From positions 15,339,390-15,403,389 of the forward strand of contig NC_061816.1 in NCBI RefSeq assembly GCF_021462225.1: a stretch of DNA of 64,000 nt. The letters are read 5' to 3'. Under the pieces are notes generated by a model, which ran no database searches, was not told where the DNA came from, and was given only the letters and a program-made list of their open reading frames with translations. Position numbers and translations under genes: made by a program. This document shows positions 23,701 to 36,104 of the stretch, one piece after another. This DNA is from Girardinichthys multiradiatus. Lineage: Eukaryota; Chordata; Actinopteri; Cyprinodontiformes; Goodeidae. The stretch's first letter is position 1, and each line of letters opens with the position of its first letter.

Positions 23701-24204
23701 TAAAACATTTTGCTCTGACTTCATCACCCAACACAAGGCCACTCATTCATGGCAGCTCTGACAACCTGTACTTAATATTGATACAGCTTCTGGCAGCACT
23801 TGTGTCACTGTCTCCAGTCTTGTAGTTAAGAATCGGTCTGAGACACTTGCTTCTAGTCTGGATTTAAAAACTTAATTAAATCTTTATTTTTGAATATTAT
23901 GGTACGGCGTTATGTTACATTTTAGCCTACCCATTGTCTGGGTGATGCCCTGCATACAGCTTTTTGCTTATTTTTTAAACTTTGTGCACACCTCCCTGAT
24001 AATGCTGGAAGACAGGACAGTATTTGCTGTCATCGTATGATGCAGAAGAAAAGCAGGTAAACAGCACGGTAGATGCAGAGGGCCTGTTTTATCAAGGTTT
24101 AAGTCAAGTCCAAAGTCTTTCAGCAAATCATTAAGTCGAGTCTAAAGTAATCCGATTTGTGACCCAAATAGGACTCTGTCACATGACCCAAATCCACATC
24201 TCTG
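20702..24204. mobile_element. possible 3.5-kb element with related inverted ends
   Basis: The left end begins cagaggtggagacttgagtc and continues with repeated acttgacttgga / acttgagactc words to about 20860. The right end, reverse-complemented, begins cagagatgtggatttgggtc and carries tagactcgactt and ggacttgacttaa. This matches a dispersed fish repeat built of acttgagtc-type words. No transposase was found inside and target-site duplications are not clear, so these may be two independent inverted copies. A fish-repeat-like GC-richer piece lies at 22830-23200. Confidence 0.35.
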
Positions 24205-24569
24205 TTGGATGGTAATGACATACGGTTTAAAAACCTTCAGTAAAAATTATACCATTTCAGGGTATTATGATAGAAGAACAATTAAAAACCTGATCTAATT
24301 CTAAATTTTATGCAGAAAAGCAACAATTATTGCTATAGTAATATATCATATTTTGATTATTAGAGCCATTAAACTGTATTCTGGAACAACTAATTATTTC
24401 GATTTTAATACGTAGACTTAGGCAATTACAAAATAAAAACACATGCTAAATTCTACTGTTTTTTAAGTGCTTTTTGCTCAGAATATTGTATTGTTTTTCT
24501 GCTCTTTATAGAGCAATGACATATGGATTGTTTCCATCTTATTTACGTTGTTAGAAAAGGAACTTTTCA

Positions 24570-25175
24570 GGCCCTTCATGGCAACTGTTTTTCAAAAAAA
24601 CAACTGCGACAAATGTCGCTAATTTTTCAAATGTAATTGGGGACTTTTGAAAGCATGCATCATTGTTACCTTACTCAACCAACAGTAGGTGCTGCTGTGG
24701 GCCCATCTACAATCCCAACGCTTTTCTTGAGATCTCACATGCAGACCTCACACAGCAGTTCCTCTAATCTGCAGTCAGATCTGCTCCCTCTAAATCCAGA
24801 TGGCTAACGAATGACATGTGCGAAGCTGCCACTGACTGATCTCATCACTCATCACAGTCAGGGAAGGATGTAAAAACATCACTGAACCTTTTTTTAATCA
24901 CTTACAGTGGTATTTACCTCCTACAGAGTCCATTACAATTACATGCAAATAACACTTTATGCCAACTGAGCAACTTTTAGAACAGCCAGTAGCTGCTTTT
25001 CTTACTGGGTTGTTGACAACAGTTGTTTTAAGCTGGGTAATTAAACAGGCAAGTTTTTCTCTACCAGAGATATTTCTAAACAGGTAAATTACACTTTCTT
25101 GTAAGGGAGGGAAAAGTGTAACTTCATTATTTCAGATAGCTAACCGGCAGTGTGCAGCAAAAACAGCGTCTTGCA
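24570..25175 (+). mobile_element. dispersed repeat of unknown family, copy 1
   Basis: Contains the ordered words aactgcgacaaatgtcgcta, gcagttcctctaatctgcag, gccactgactgatctcatca, gagcaacttttagaacagcc and agctgggtaattaaacaggc. The order recalls a non-coding teleost repeat. A related, shorter copy is at 33010-33240. No coding potential. Confidence 0.45.
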
Positions 25176-25263
25176 AGAAAAGCGATGACACAGACTGTGA
25201 TGCAAGAGAACACTGAGTCTAAAAGCTTGTTTTCACAAAGATATGCAGAGCTACGTATAAACA

Positions 25264-25360
25264 ATGTAATGTTTAAAAACATTACATAAACCACAAAAAT
25301 GCTTCTTCAAATGTTATAACACTTAAGTGTTACTTATACATGTGATAAGTAACACTTAAG
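25264..25360. repeat. two perfect hairpins within 100 bp
   Basis: Hairpin 1: arms 25264-25274 (ATGTAATGTTT) and 25277-25287, 2-nt spacer. Hairpin 2: arms 25322-25337 (CTTAAGTGTTACTTAT) and 25345-25360, loop acatgtg. Both are exact inverted repeats. Confidence 0.95.
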
Positions 25361-25499
25361 GTAAAACTATGTAGTCAGTGAGATTTAGATTCTACTTCTG
25401 CCACAACTTGTGCATTACATACATTTTCACTGGAGCACAAGAAATGTGATGTGTGAAGTGTGTCTGCATCAACAGTACAAAATCCTACCCTAACCCTAC

Positions 25500-28400
25500 C
25501 CTAAAAAGTGAGTCACCTTATACTATTATAGCACACATTGACAAGTTTCAACTAATAATATCTGTTAACTTTATGTTAACTTTGATGATTATGGCTTATA
25601 GCCAATGAAAACTCCAAATGCAGCTTTTGTTTATTTCAAAATTGACAAAAGACTATTAAAAAAGGATTTTGGATGTCCATGTTCTGTTAAGCATATGCAG
25701 TCAATAACTGACATATGGCAATTGCATAAAATACTTTAGCAGTGCACTGCATGGCGACGATCAGCCTGAGGTTCTGCTAAGGTGTTCAGAATGCCCAGAT
25801 TGCATTTAAAACATCTGCATTGTTGTGCCTTATGTCTAACCATCCTGTTGACAATACTTCATAGATTCTCACAGACTCGGTCTGAGCAAGTCAAATTCAT
25901 TCATTCAATTGAGTGACTCTCTTCTCTGGTAAGAGTAAAAAGTTAAAATGACACTACAGATCCATGGTGGTCACATCAGTCAGATTAACATTAGACATGG
26001 TGGCAGAATATGCCAAACATGCAATAACCTGTTCACACCATGAGAAGGAGGCATGAGTAAAAGCTTTTAGGCCCATCAGTTCCAGTGCTGTTGGATGTTA
26101 AGTAAATGTCTTTAAAGCTGTGACTCACATCACTTGGTTTCACAGCTTACCCCCCAAAATAAAACTTTGCTCCAACCTACCTGAAGACTATTAATGATGA
26201 GACATGCTTGCTTTAAAAACATTATTCTTTCACTCTTTTATTCATTTCAGGCCATTGAATATTGAGCTTACTGTTTAGTATTTAACTTGATTTCTGCATC
26301 AACGATGATCATTTGATGAATCTGTGAATGCCCTTGTTCTTCATCTGAGTATTTCTTTTAATGACACTGATTGGTGACCTGTCAGATGGAAACCTAAAAA
26401 TCTATTTATAGTATCAGTATGGTGATTATACATTAAGTCAGAGGAAGCTTTTAGATATTAGATGTTACTTAAAAAGGAAACTATTTTCTGCAACATGTTG
26501 AGAGATGCCTTCGGGTTCATTCAGATGGCTGCAGAGGAGCATGATAATTACCTATTCACCATGTGATCAAGTTTCTCTGCCCTCGAAGATTAGAGTTTGT
26601 AACCAGTGTTCAAGGGAATACACATGGAAACTGATGTTTTAGTGTTGCTAACAATGCTAATCACTAAGATGGTAAAGATAGCGAGAACTATGTAAACATT
26701 TGGTCTTTGTCAACCCATCCCAGACACCCATGGAACGACATCGCCCCTGCATCTAGAACTAACAATTAATGTCTTATCTTACTATGCTATAGTACTTAAA
26801 GACAAATCAGATTAAGCTTTACAAGAACCAAGGATCAGAAAATAGCCCCAAATATGGTGCATCTTTTGTGTAAAACAATGTTCAGAAGAAGTACTCTACA
26901 AGTCATTACATATAGATTTGGACAGATTTTCCTTTTGTATTGAGTGAAATATTTGATAGTATTTTTTTTAAATGTCTAATCTTGAATTCCACAGATGGAG
27001 AAAGAAATACAAAAGAACACTGCCTTCTGAACACACTCCCCAAAAGGCCTCGCTGATCCATTCTGTAGGGTCAAGTAAACAAGGCTTTATTGAAAGAAAC
27101 TACGTATTTCAGAGCCCACGCGCTACACAAGCACTAATGCGTTCAAAGAGAAGGTGAGAAAGAATAAAGTTATTCGACAGGCACCTGATAGAAGGATTGC
27201 CCGCATTCTCTATCACATCTATCCCTCTCTAGAACATTCCTTTAGTGCTCGATGTTTATCCAAATGGCTCAGTGATGCCGCTAAGGAGTCCATGGCTTTT
27301 GCCCAAAGGGAAATATCTGTTATCCTCTCCGCCTCCTTGTTTTTCTTGCCTCGCAGGGAAATAAACGTTCAACAATCCAGGGCTTTCACCTCTACTCTGA
27401 TAAAGGTTATCTTGACAATTTAGTGCTGGCGATATCACATTATGGAGAGAGTTATGAGGCAGAAATCAAATTTTGTTCCCAGTGACTGAAGAGAGGGAGG
27501 ATGAAAGGTGTTTAGGAGTGCACAGTAATAATATAGTGGGAAATGGTGTGTGCTGTGCACAAGTGTTTTCCTGCATGTCTTCCATTTTATTCTGTCCAGA
27601 CTGCAGGATAGTGAACCAAACAGCTTATATCGTTAAAGTTGTAGCTAAGATGCTTGAAGGATATGTTGAATCTTGCTAATAAGTCTCAGAGGTGCAAGTA
27701 GGGATTTGCTGGTTGTGATCTGCAAACTGTTTTGACAAGTAATAAGCTACAGAAGGTAGCGTAATTGTTCTGTTTAAGGTCCAAAAATCTCAAGCCAGAG
27801 AATTACACAGCAAGAGGTGTATCTCTCAAACACTACCCCTAATCGTGAACTGCCTTGCACCTTCAAACCACTGCCTCAACTCGATTTAGTACATTGAAAC
27901 CAACAATATGCTTTTAGAATACACTTGCAGAACACAAGGAAACCACACCTGTACCACAGTTTGAGTTGACGATTGCATTTGTAATGAAGAAAAGTAAATT
28001 TCCATTCATTTTTGATATATTTCTTGAAAGAATAAACATGGAAAAGCTAACCATTTACTGACGATTATAGGGAGAAATTTCATGTCTAATGATGATTATT
28101 GTCTATGAATTACTAAAGAGAATAAAATAAAGCAAATAAAACCAAGACGAGCAATTAATTTTAAACTACACACTACTTGTGGACTGAGTTAGAATGAAAC
28201 AGGATCCCATTTTCCATAAATAAAGCTGATTAAAACCCTAGGAAAGTGGTGTCCAAACCTTTTGCCACAAGTTTTTTATTTTTTTTATTTTAAACTCATT
28301 GTGTTCCACAGTCCTCATAATGAGTGCAGGGGGGGGTGCAGGAAATATAAAAAAAAAAACACTTTGGAGAGACTCCATACAAAAGTTAGACCAAATGCTA

Positions 28401-30180
28401 CATTTGTGGAAGCCGCAGCTCCTAAAACTAGCTAGGTCCTGATGATGACGAATGCTTTCTGCTGGCTCGGTTCTGAGGACAGTTCTTAACCGGATCTTCC
28501 ACCACCACCCAGACTATGTTAACCAGGACTGATCGAAAGGGTTAGGGTTCAATCAAAATGTTTTAGTTTCTTTAGTTTAGTTTTAGGTTTAATGTTTGTA
28601 GTTACCCAAAGATGAGAGTTCTTCCTCTGTGAAGTCGAAACGTTTCACAAATGTACGACTTTTACAAAGATATTTTCCTTTCTAAAGAAAAAGAAAATCT
28701 TGTTGTCATTGGAACCTTTATTGGCACCCTTTATTACACAATCAGAGTCAGAGGTAAGAGTTTCACATCTCAGGTCTGACATTACCTTACAATGATTAAT
28801 TATGGATTATTTTAAAAGGAAATGAAGTAGTTGACGTTATTGTTTTGTCTAATAAAAAAGAGTCATGCAGCTGCAAGTTGCTTTCTTATAATCTAAGTTA
28901 CAAAAAACAGCAGCTTGGAAAGTCAGGAAAACTGCTTTGAGAACGATGCTTTGTTTAAACTGTAGTGAGGGTTTAATGAGATTAAATATTAACATCTAGC
29001 TGGTCAGCTTTTTTGGTTCATTTATCTTCATCTTCATCTTTATCTTTACTATGTCAGCTGTTACTGTACAGATAGCAGTCAGCAAGTAAAGCTGATAACT
29101 TGTTATAACTCAGTGTGACAACTGACACCTTCTTCCATTGATCAGGAAATTAGAGAAACATTAGGTTCAGGGCAACCCAGCAAATCTACACAGCACACCA
29201 CCACATCACACCTTCTGTATTTGTCAAGATACATTATCACATTATTATATTCACAGTTTACCCTGCTCCCTGGAGAGCAAAGAATTGCTCCGTAGCCAGG
29301 CTCTTTGTGCCAAAAGAAAAGGTTGCCATGACGATGAGATTTCCATCATTTTTTTTTCCTTTAGTTTCAGTGGATTCAACCGTCTCTACTCCTTCATGTG
29401 CAATTATGACGAAACCGTCATTGTGATACGTTTGCCTACGGATATCATTAGATCTGCAGCTATAAATTACAAGAAACTGTTCTTCAGACTATAAAACTGG
29501 ATGATACAAAAGCAATGCATGACTTTGCACCCTGAGGTAAACATTCAAAGCTTGGATTTCCACAGGAAATTGTTTATGTGATGGCGTTTCCCTCCCTTTT
29601 TCTTGGAATAAATATGTATTTTAAGGAAAGCGAGGGAACGTTTTTATAATACATTGCACACCCAGACTGCAGCGCCATGAGGAATCATGTAATAGAGAGA
29701 GAGAGGGGACAAAAGTACCTCTTTTTGATTGCAGCGAACAAACAGAGCTGATGAAATTCCTTTTTTGTTTCTTGTCAGAACAGATTTCATCAAAACCATG
29801 ATGATGTCTGGCAATACCAGCATCTGAGTTCTGCCCTATACAGGAAACATATTGAAGCCCAAATAGCAGTTAAATGTAAAGACAAAACACACCCACCAAA
29901 CACAGCAGCAACAAACCATTATTTTCTTCTTTGCTTCACCAGGTATTTATTCCAAACTGGTTGTGTCTCTCTGATAGAAGGCTATACCGAGTCTGATTCT
30001 GCTGCAGGTTTCTTTTTGTTAAAGGAGAGGAAAAACTCTCCACTGTGTCCCAGTGCCACATACACTATCAAGACAAGGTACTGCATTTAAGCAGTTCCAT
30101 AGCAATCCACTGGCTTTTCTAGCTAGAAACCCTTTAGACTTCAATTTTCATTAACTGTGTACTTTGTTTTATTTTGCCAT
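25500..30180. other. gene-free stretch with candidate conserved non-coding segments
   Basis: A telomere-like ccctaaccctaccctaaaa occurs just at its left edge (about 25487-25505). No repeats were recognised over most of this block. The segments 27100-27440 and 29280-29790 are complex, balanced-composition DNA of the kind often seen in vertebrate enhancers. No gene was recognised. Confidence 0.4.
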
Positions 30181-30181
30181 A

Positions 30182-30550
30182 GAAAGTAATCTGACCCAGT
30201 GTTTCGTTGTAGTTGTAGTTGTTCTTTGGATGGGGTGATTGACAAAGCTATTGCTGCCATTAAGTTTGTACACTGTACTTTTTGCTTTTCTTTTCTATAG
30301 GAAGCACCCTTGGCACAATGGTTCTGTGCTTAACTGTGTCTGGTTTCTTGACAGAGCTATTCCCTGAGCTATTGCTGCCAATAACGTTGTGTACTGTGGT
30401 CTGTGTTCTTTTCTTCCCTACAGGAAGTACATCTGGCTCAGTGTTTCTGTGCTCTGCAGTATCTGGACAAAGCTGCTGATGGAGCTGTTGCTGTGTAGTC
30501 TGTTTTTTGTTTTTGTCATAAAAAGTACTACTAAACTAGTGCTTCTTGTC
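30182..30550 (+). repeat. tandem repeat, about 120-bp unit, three to four copies
   Basis: Units begin at 30182 (gaaagtaatctgacccagtg), 30301 (gaagcacccttggcacaatg), 30424 (gaagtacatctggctcagtg) and, partially, about 30521 (aaaagtactactaaactagt). Shared internal words are gacaaagctattgctgcc and a pyrimidine tract such as cttttcttttctatag or ttcttttcttccctacag directly before the next unit. Confidence 0.85.
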
Positions 30551-30689
30551 CCCTCAACTCGCTTCTGTTTGTTTCTTTTGGTTGCTTATATAAAGGCTGG
30601 TGTTAATGGATCTTTCATCCTCCCAGAGGGCAACGATTCACCTCCACTGTTTCCACATGCTTTTGCAGAATAAAGGATTGCCACAAAGT

Positions 30690-33005
30690 TAATAACTCGA
30701 TGTAATCAGTTTTTCTTTCGAAAGATTGTTTTCATCAATTTGCATTACGTGATCAACTAAATTTGACTGCATTATAACTTATAATTGTAATGAACTGTAT
30801 GTAACTGGATCTGAATCTGATATACAATTGACTTGTATTAAAATGAATTAGGCTGTTTTGAATTGGACACAAATTGAATTCCATACATTGATATTTTTTT
30901 AACATTTAATCAGTGAGGTTATTTTGTCCTTATGGAAAGCCTATACTATATGTCATGTGTTCCAGGAAGTTGGGACTATTGTGTTTTTTTAAGTGAGTCC
31001 ATTTTAGTATTTAAAATAGGTGAGCAATATTGTCAGAGTAAAGCGCATGAATGCATTTACTTTATCACAACAGTGACCCCAGCTGGACAATCTAAATTCT
31101 GGGACATGAAAGAATAAATGTTCCTTTCTTATTTTATTGGTATTCTTACCTCACAACACCTCCTACAGTGATCATACCTGAATTTTTCCATCACTTCACC
31201 AAGAGATAAAAAAACAACCCCACAAGCTGTCATTGTAGACACTTTTCTCTCTGGCACGGCACCATGGTAGAGTTGGACAGATTAGATGTAGTATTTCAGT
31301 GTCAAAGGGAGCATCTGCACTGTCTGTGGCCAGCTTTATTCCTTCCCTGGCTCTTACTTTGTTCTTTTCTCCACTACAGCCGGTCCCGTTGAGCTCGCTC
31401 TCACTCGAGAGCTTTCATGGGAATCGAGTACAGAGTGCCGAAGTGTGCAGGGTGAATACAATATGTTTCTCCCTCAGTATGCTCTCTCAAAGACTGGAGT
31501 GCCTTCTTTTTGTGGTGTTGAACACAAGCAAACTTCCACACGATCAGTGACACAGTGCTTTTCACACACTGTGAATGCAGCTATGTGAGTTGTGCACCCC
31601 CTGAGGCTTTTGCAACCTCTCAGTTAATGCAGATCTGGAACATTTTTCAGAGCATAGATGCTGTTTTTTTCTCCACTAAAGCTGAATATATTTCTACAGG
31701 GGCAAGCTTAACTATCTTGCGCGTAGCATTTAAAACCTGATTTATTTTCTTTAAAGGAAGTAGGATTTAGCAGACTTTGCATACTCTGCAGCTAATGAGC
31801 TTAATTTATACGGCTGACTGTTGTCCAAGAAGCAAATGTTGAGTGCAGAGGTCCGACCAGACAATCATTTCAACCGTAGGGAAGCGTGTGTGCTATTTGT
31901 AATGTGTGTTTGGACCAAGATGTGTAATTTTTCATTTTGCTGAAGATAAGGGAATCTCAGGAGTAATGATTATCTTTAGAGGAGGAACATTCATTGCTTT
32001 GCGTAGTGCCAAAAGGAAATCGGGTCAGTGAGTAATAAATATCCAGAATCCCTGCGGAAAATAAAGTAGAACCCAGTAAATTAAGTTTATAATAGGATCA
32101 AACACATCGATGGAAGTATTCTAGGAAAACAGAATGATAAATAGGTGAAACTGAATTAAGATCACTGGAAAAAGAAAAAAAGGCAAAACTACATGTTCAT
32201 TCTTCAGATTAGATGAAAAATCCTAACCTGAGGGCTGGTTTATTAATCCAGAAAGTCATAAATAGTGATGGCTGATTTAGTCATGTAAATGCATCCAATA
32301 TTTATTGATCCCAGATCTACTCATGATATCATGCAGAATGTGTGTGCGGCATGCTCCCCATGAAAACAAAAGGCATTAAAGCAAGGACTCAGCAAACTTG
32401 AAAAAAAAAAAAACACCTATATCTGCAGTTTGCTATGAGTAATTGTGTTCAGCTGAGCACTGTGGTTACAAACAGAACATTAGCTCCAGTTAATACTCCA
32501 ATATCTTAAGATTTCTGTTACATTTCAGCTCCAGAAACTGCTGCTGGTCTATTCCTCTGTGTTCTATAAACACTAAAGTTCTGTTGGGCATAAAAAGTGC
32601 TGGTGATTTGGCCCTGTCATCATTTTAATCTTTGTAGCTTTGGTCATTTAATAACAGACTTTTTCCAGATATGAAATGGAGGCATATGGCAAGGTATGCT
32701 TCATACCGACCCTGCATCAATTCTTAGATGTTTTGTACCAATTTTGACAATGAGCAATCTATTCACAGTTTACTCCAAAGAAATGCAGTTATTTGACCCA
32801 AAAAACACAAATCTATCAAAATGATGCTACTGAGAATTATTTTGGTCTGAAGAGAGGTCATGAATAGATAATATCTTGCAGGAGTCGACTGGCCGAAATG
32901 GATATAAACACCAATAGCATGGGAAATAACCACTTTCACATCATGGCTCAATCAGGGATCTACATGGTTTCTGCATACCTGTGACTAGTGTAGCATTTGG
33001 TCTCT
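30690..33005. other. gene-free stretch with candidate conserved non-coding segments
   Basis: No repeat family or gene recognised. Segments 31290-31550 and 31740-32060 are complex and repeat-free. Confidence 0.4.
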
Positions 33006-33009
33006 GTAT

Positions 33010-33240
33010 TTAGCAAATATTCAGACCCCTCTAGAGACTTTTTTCAAAAGAGCAAGCGGTAGCAAATCTATAGACTTTTGTCCTCCCCCAAAAACGCAAT
33101 CACTTGTGGCCCCGTCCTTGTACAGCAGTCCCTCCCCGCTGCAGTTAGAGCAGGAGATCTTTAGCCCTCCACATTCAACCTGCAAATGAATCGCATATGT
33201 GTGAAGTCACTGCTGGCTGTGTTGATATTGTTGTTGGCTC
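33010..33240 (+). mobile_element. dispersed repeat of unknown family, copy 2
   Basis: Shares word order with copy 1 at 24570-25175: gagacttttttcaaaagag, cagtccctccccgctgcagt, atcgcatatgtgtgaagtca and ctgctggctgtgttgatatt, against gcagttcctctaatctgcag and gaatgacatgtgcgaagctg. Same orientation, strongly diverged. Confidence 0.4.
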
Positions 33241-33249
33241 CTACATGGA

Positions 33250-35035
33250 CCATAAGGTTGACAACCAAACTTAGAAAACAAAAATAAAAAATCTTAAAAA
33301 CAAAAGAAAATCCAGAAAAATCTACATTGAAAAAAGAATTTACAAAAGAAAGTGAAATTGTAGGTTAAATTGAAAACTTTAGTGGTTTTTCCTACTTCCA
33401 TATTGTAGTTTCTCTTCCCTACATTGTCCATCACAATTTAATTGTCAAATGTGCAAATTAGATGATGACATTATTTAAAGGCTCCACTTGCAGGAAACCC
33501 AGTTGCTTGGATATAATAGTGTGTATTGAGTTTCAAGGATGTTTTTCACTCAGTAAGATATCTTTAAATCAAGGGATCCAAAAAAGAAAATCGAAACACA
33601 TACCATTAAGCAAAGACAAAGTAAAATATTTCAGTTTATGAATTATAAAACAAAGGTTAAGTCAACAGAACTTGGTACGAAATCAGTGTAGAAAGAAGTC
33701 AATTGTGATGACATGCTCAGTTTAGCAGATCAAAATACAAAGTAATGGATATCAAGATTGTGTGCCTGGGTGAGCAGGGACTTATAGAAGAAATGGACCT
33801 CCACTTTATAACTCCCCTTCGATCTGAACCTGTCAGAATTTTACTCTGTTGCTGTATGCAATTATCTTTCCAATTTTAGTCATTCGGCCTTGGCTTGAAG
33901 GTAAAGAAGCATCAACCGATCCATAGCAATATAGGTGTTTTACACATACATACACAAGCTTACAAATAATCGTGATTTTTGTGATAGAAATGCTTCTGAA
34001 GAAATTATGTAAAAATCTGAAAAAAGTGCCTCCCATTAGTTTACCAGTTCTGCTAACCAGTTATACAGACATTGTTTAGCCAGCTTTGCTGGGAATTGCT
34101 TTGACAATTCTGCTGGCTAGTTATGCTTGTCATTAGCTAGCTGGTTCACTAGTCAGATGTGTTAGCCATCACTCAGCAAGTTATGCTACAAAAGTATGCT
34201 AAATATTAGTTAACTGGTTAAGATTGCAATTAGTTAGCCAGTTATGTTATCCATTTATCTGATCCTAATGAAGACCACAAGCCTTCTCATTAAAATGTCC
34301 CTGGAGTTTTTACCTTACCAAAGCTTTCTTTAGACATTCCTTTAATGTTGAAGTTTGCTATTAAAAAAGTAGGGATGCTTAGTTGAGTCCAATATTTGTG
34401 TGGACCCTTTTATGAGGCCACTAAAGGATCACAAAACAGCAGGGCAGCAGTTCAAGCTCCATCAGCCTGCCATGCGAGAGCCAAAGAGGTGATGGACCTG
34501 GAGACCCTTCCCTATTACAAAGCTATTTCAAACAGTTTGCACCATCTACCTCACAACCAAGAGACAGTTCATCTCCTGCAGCAGGGGGTTTCAGTTTCAT
34601 TTCAATTTTCCCTCCTTTATATATGCCGAGCTTTCTACCTGGCTCAGCAGGGGTGACAATCACTGTTCAGGGATTTTGCAGGGAGATGGAGAAAGGCCAT
34701 TGCTCCTGGCGGAGGGCATAGACTTTTTGGAAGTGCTGTAACTCTGCCCTCATTAACAACTCGACTTGCAGACCTGGCTGGCTCCACAGTGAACGGACAT
34801 TTATCTTGTTTAAGTCTGAGAGCATGTGACGAATGTTAAGGCCTCTAAAAGAACAATTGAGATTAAATTTAATTCAGTTGTATTTTATTGAGGATTTAAT
34901 TTTTTTATTTGAGCAGAACAATGTTTTGCTGCCATGTCATTAATGTTAGGCTTTGAGATAAATATGGAATGTTAATTACCTCTCTGAGCTGTTACAAAAA
35001 GTTACCGCATTCTCCAGATAAGTCGTACTTGAGGT
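33250..35035. other. gene-free stretch
   Basis: Contains the degenerate tandem repeat at 34040-34262 and a complex repeat-free segment at 34400-34850. No gene recognised. Confidence 0.45.
34040..34262 (+). repeat. degenerate short tandem repeat
   Basis: Recurring words of the type ttagccagttatg / gctaaccagttata / ttagctagctggttc / ttagttaactggtt recur roughly every 15-40 bases. It looks like an old minisatellite with much drift. Confidence 0.6.
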
Positions 35036-35042
35036 TAACTTA

Positions 35043-35550
35043 CAATGCCTAGCCAAAAAATATTCATACCACCTAAACTTTTTCACATTTTGTAACATTA
35101 CAATTACAAACCTCAATGTATTTTATTGTGATATTATTTGACACCAACACAACGTACTGCATAATTAAGTGGAAGAAAAAGGGTACAGGGTTTTCAGCAG
35201 ATTTTACCAATAATAAGCTCAGAGGTGGGATATGTATTTGCATTCTCCCCCCTTTACCCTGAAACCCATAAATAAAATCCTGTGCAATTGATTGAACGTC
35301 ACCTAATTAGAAAGTAAAGATTTTAGGGGTATCGGACTAAAAGCAGGGCAAATGCAAATGAATGCCGCACTTTTTAGGTTTGTGTTTGTAAAGATTTTGG
35401 AGACGGGAGAATCATTTTCCTTCCACTTAATGATGCAAAACTTTGTGCTGGTCTATCACATAATATCCAAACAAAATGGATTACAAATTGTGGTTTTGAT
35501 GTTTTTAGGTGAAAAAGTTCAAAGTCTATGAATGCTTGCGCAAGGCAGTG
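35043..35550. mobile_element. non-autonomous Tc1-like element with long inverted repeats
   Basis: The left end (caatgcctagccaaaaaata, then actttttcacattttgtaac) and the reverse-complemented right end (cactgccttgcgcaagcatt, then actttttcacctaaaaacat) correspond over roughly 130 bp, both reaching a gcat.attaagtggaag motif. The 5' flank is TA at 35041-35042, as expected of Tc1/mariner insertion; the 3' TA has mutated to CA. No transposase remains, so it is a MITE-like internal deletion. Confidence 0.8.
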
Positions 35551-35554
35551 CAAG

Positions 35555-36100
35555 AGACACCTTTGAGGTTAGACACTTGCCTCTGATTGGATAAAATCCC
35601 TTCAGAAAGTGCTGATCTGATTAACTTTGCTTCTTTTCTCCAACGGGAGGAGGTAATGGAAGATGGTCTGTTCATCTGGTTATGAGCCAAATTCCAACCC
35701 AGATGTTCCCCTAATCAGCAAGGTTTTACAGTGAGTGTGAACAGGAGAAGAATTATTCATCACACTGAATCTTCATTTTTTACTCATACTTAACGCTAAG
35801 CTGTGCAGCTCATCAGCAGGGCTGCATCCGCTCATGAGGCTTTCCACATCTCTTGCTGCAGCACAGATGTAAAAAAAAAAACTGGTTTTGCTCACAGGTA
35901 AAAGTGGGTCTTGCAATGAAATTTGCCATTTATTAAAAATCAACCAATTTAGCAATTATCTCCAACACTTTTTTTAGTGCCATAATCAGGGTCATTAGAG
36001 GCAAGAGGGACACGACACTTTCCTGCCATTCTGAGAGTTGTGTGACAATTTTTAATTAGTAGATAAGAAAGGTTTTAGTGATAAGACTTTGTCTTATTTA
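35555..36100. other. short gene-free stretch, nothing assigned
   Basis: No gene or repeat recognised with confidence. Part of 36000-36100 may be the end of the next transposon. Confidence 0.45.
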
Positions 36101-36104
36101 GGTA

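Noticed and set aside
25487..25505. Telomere-like ccctaaccctaccctaa
   Set aside because: Only two to three imperfect units, too short for an interstitial telomere array.
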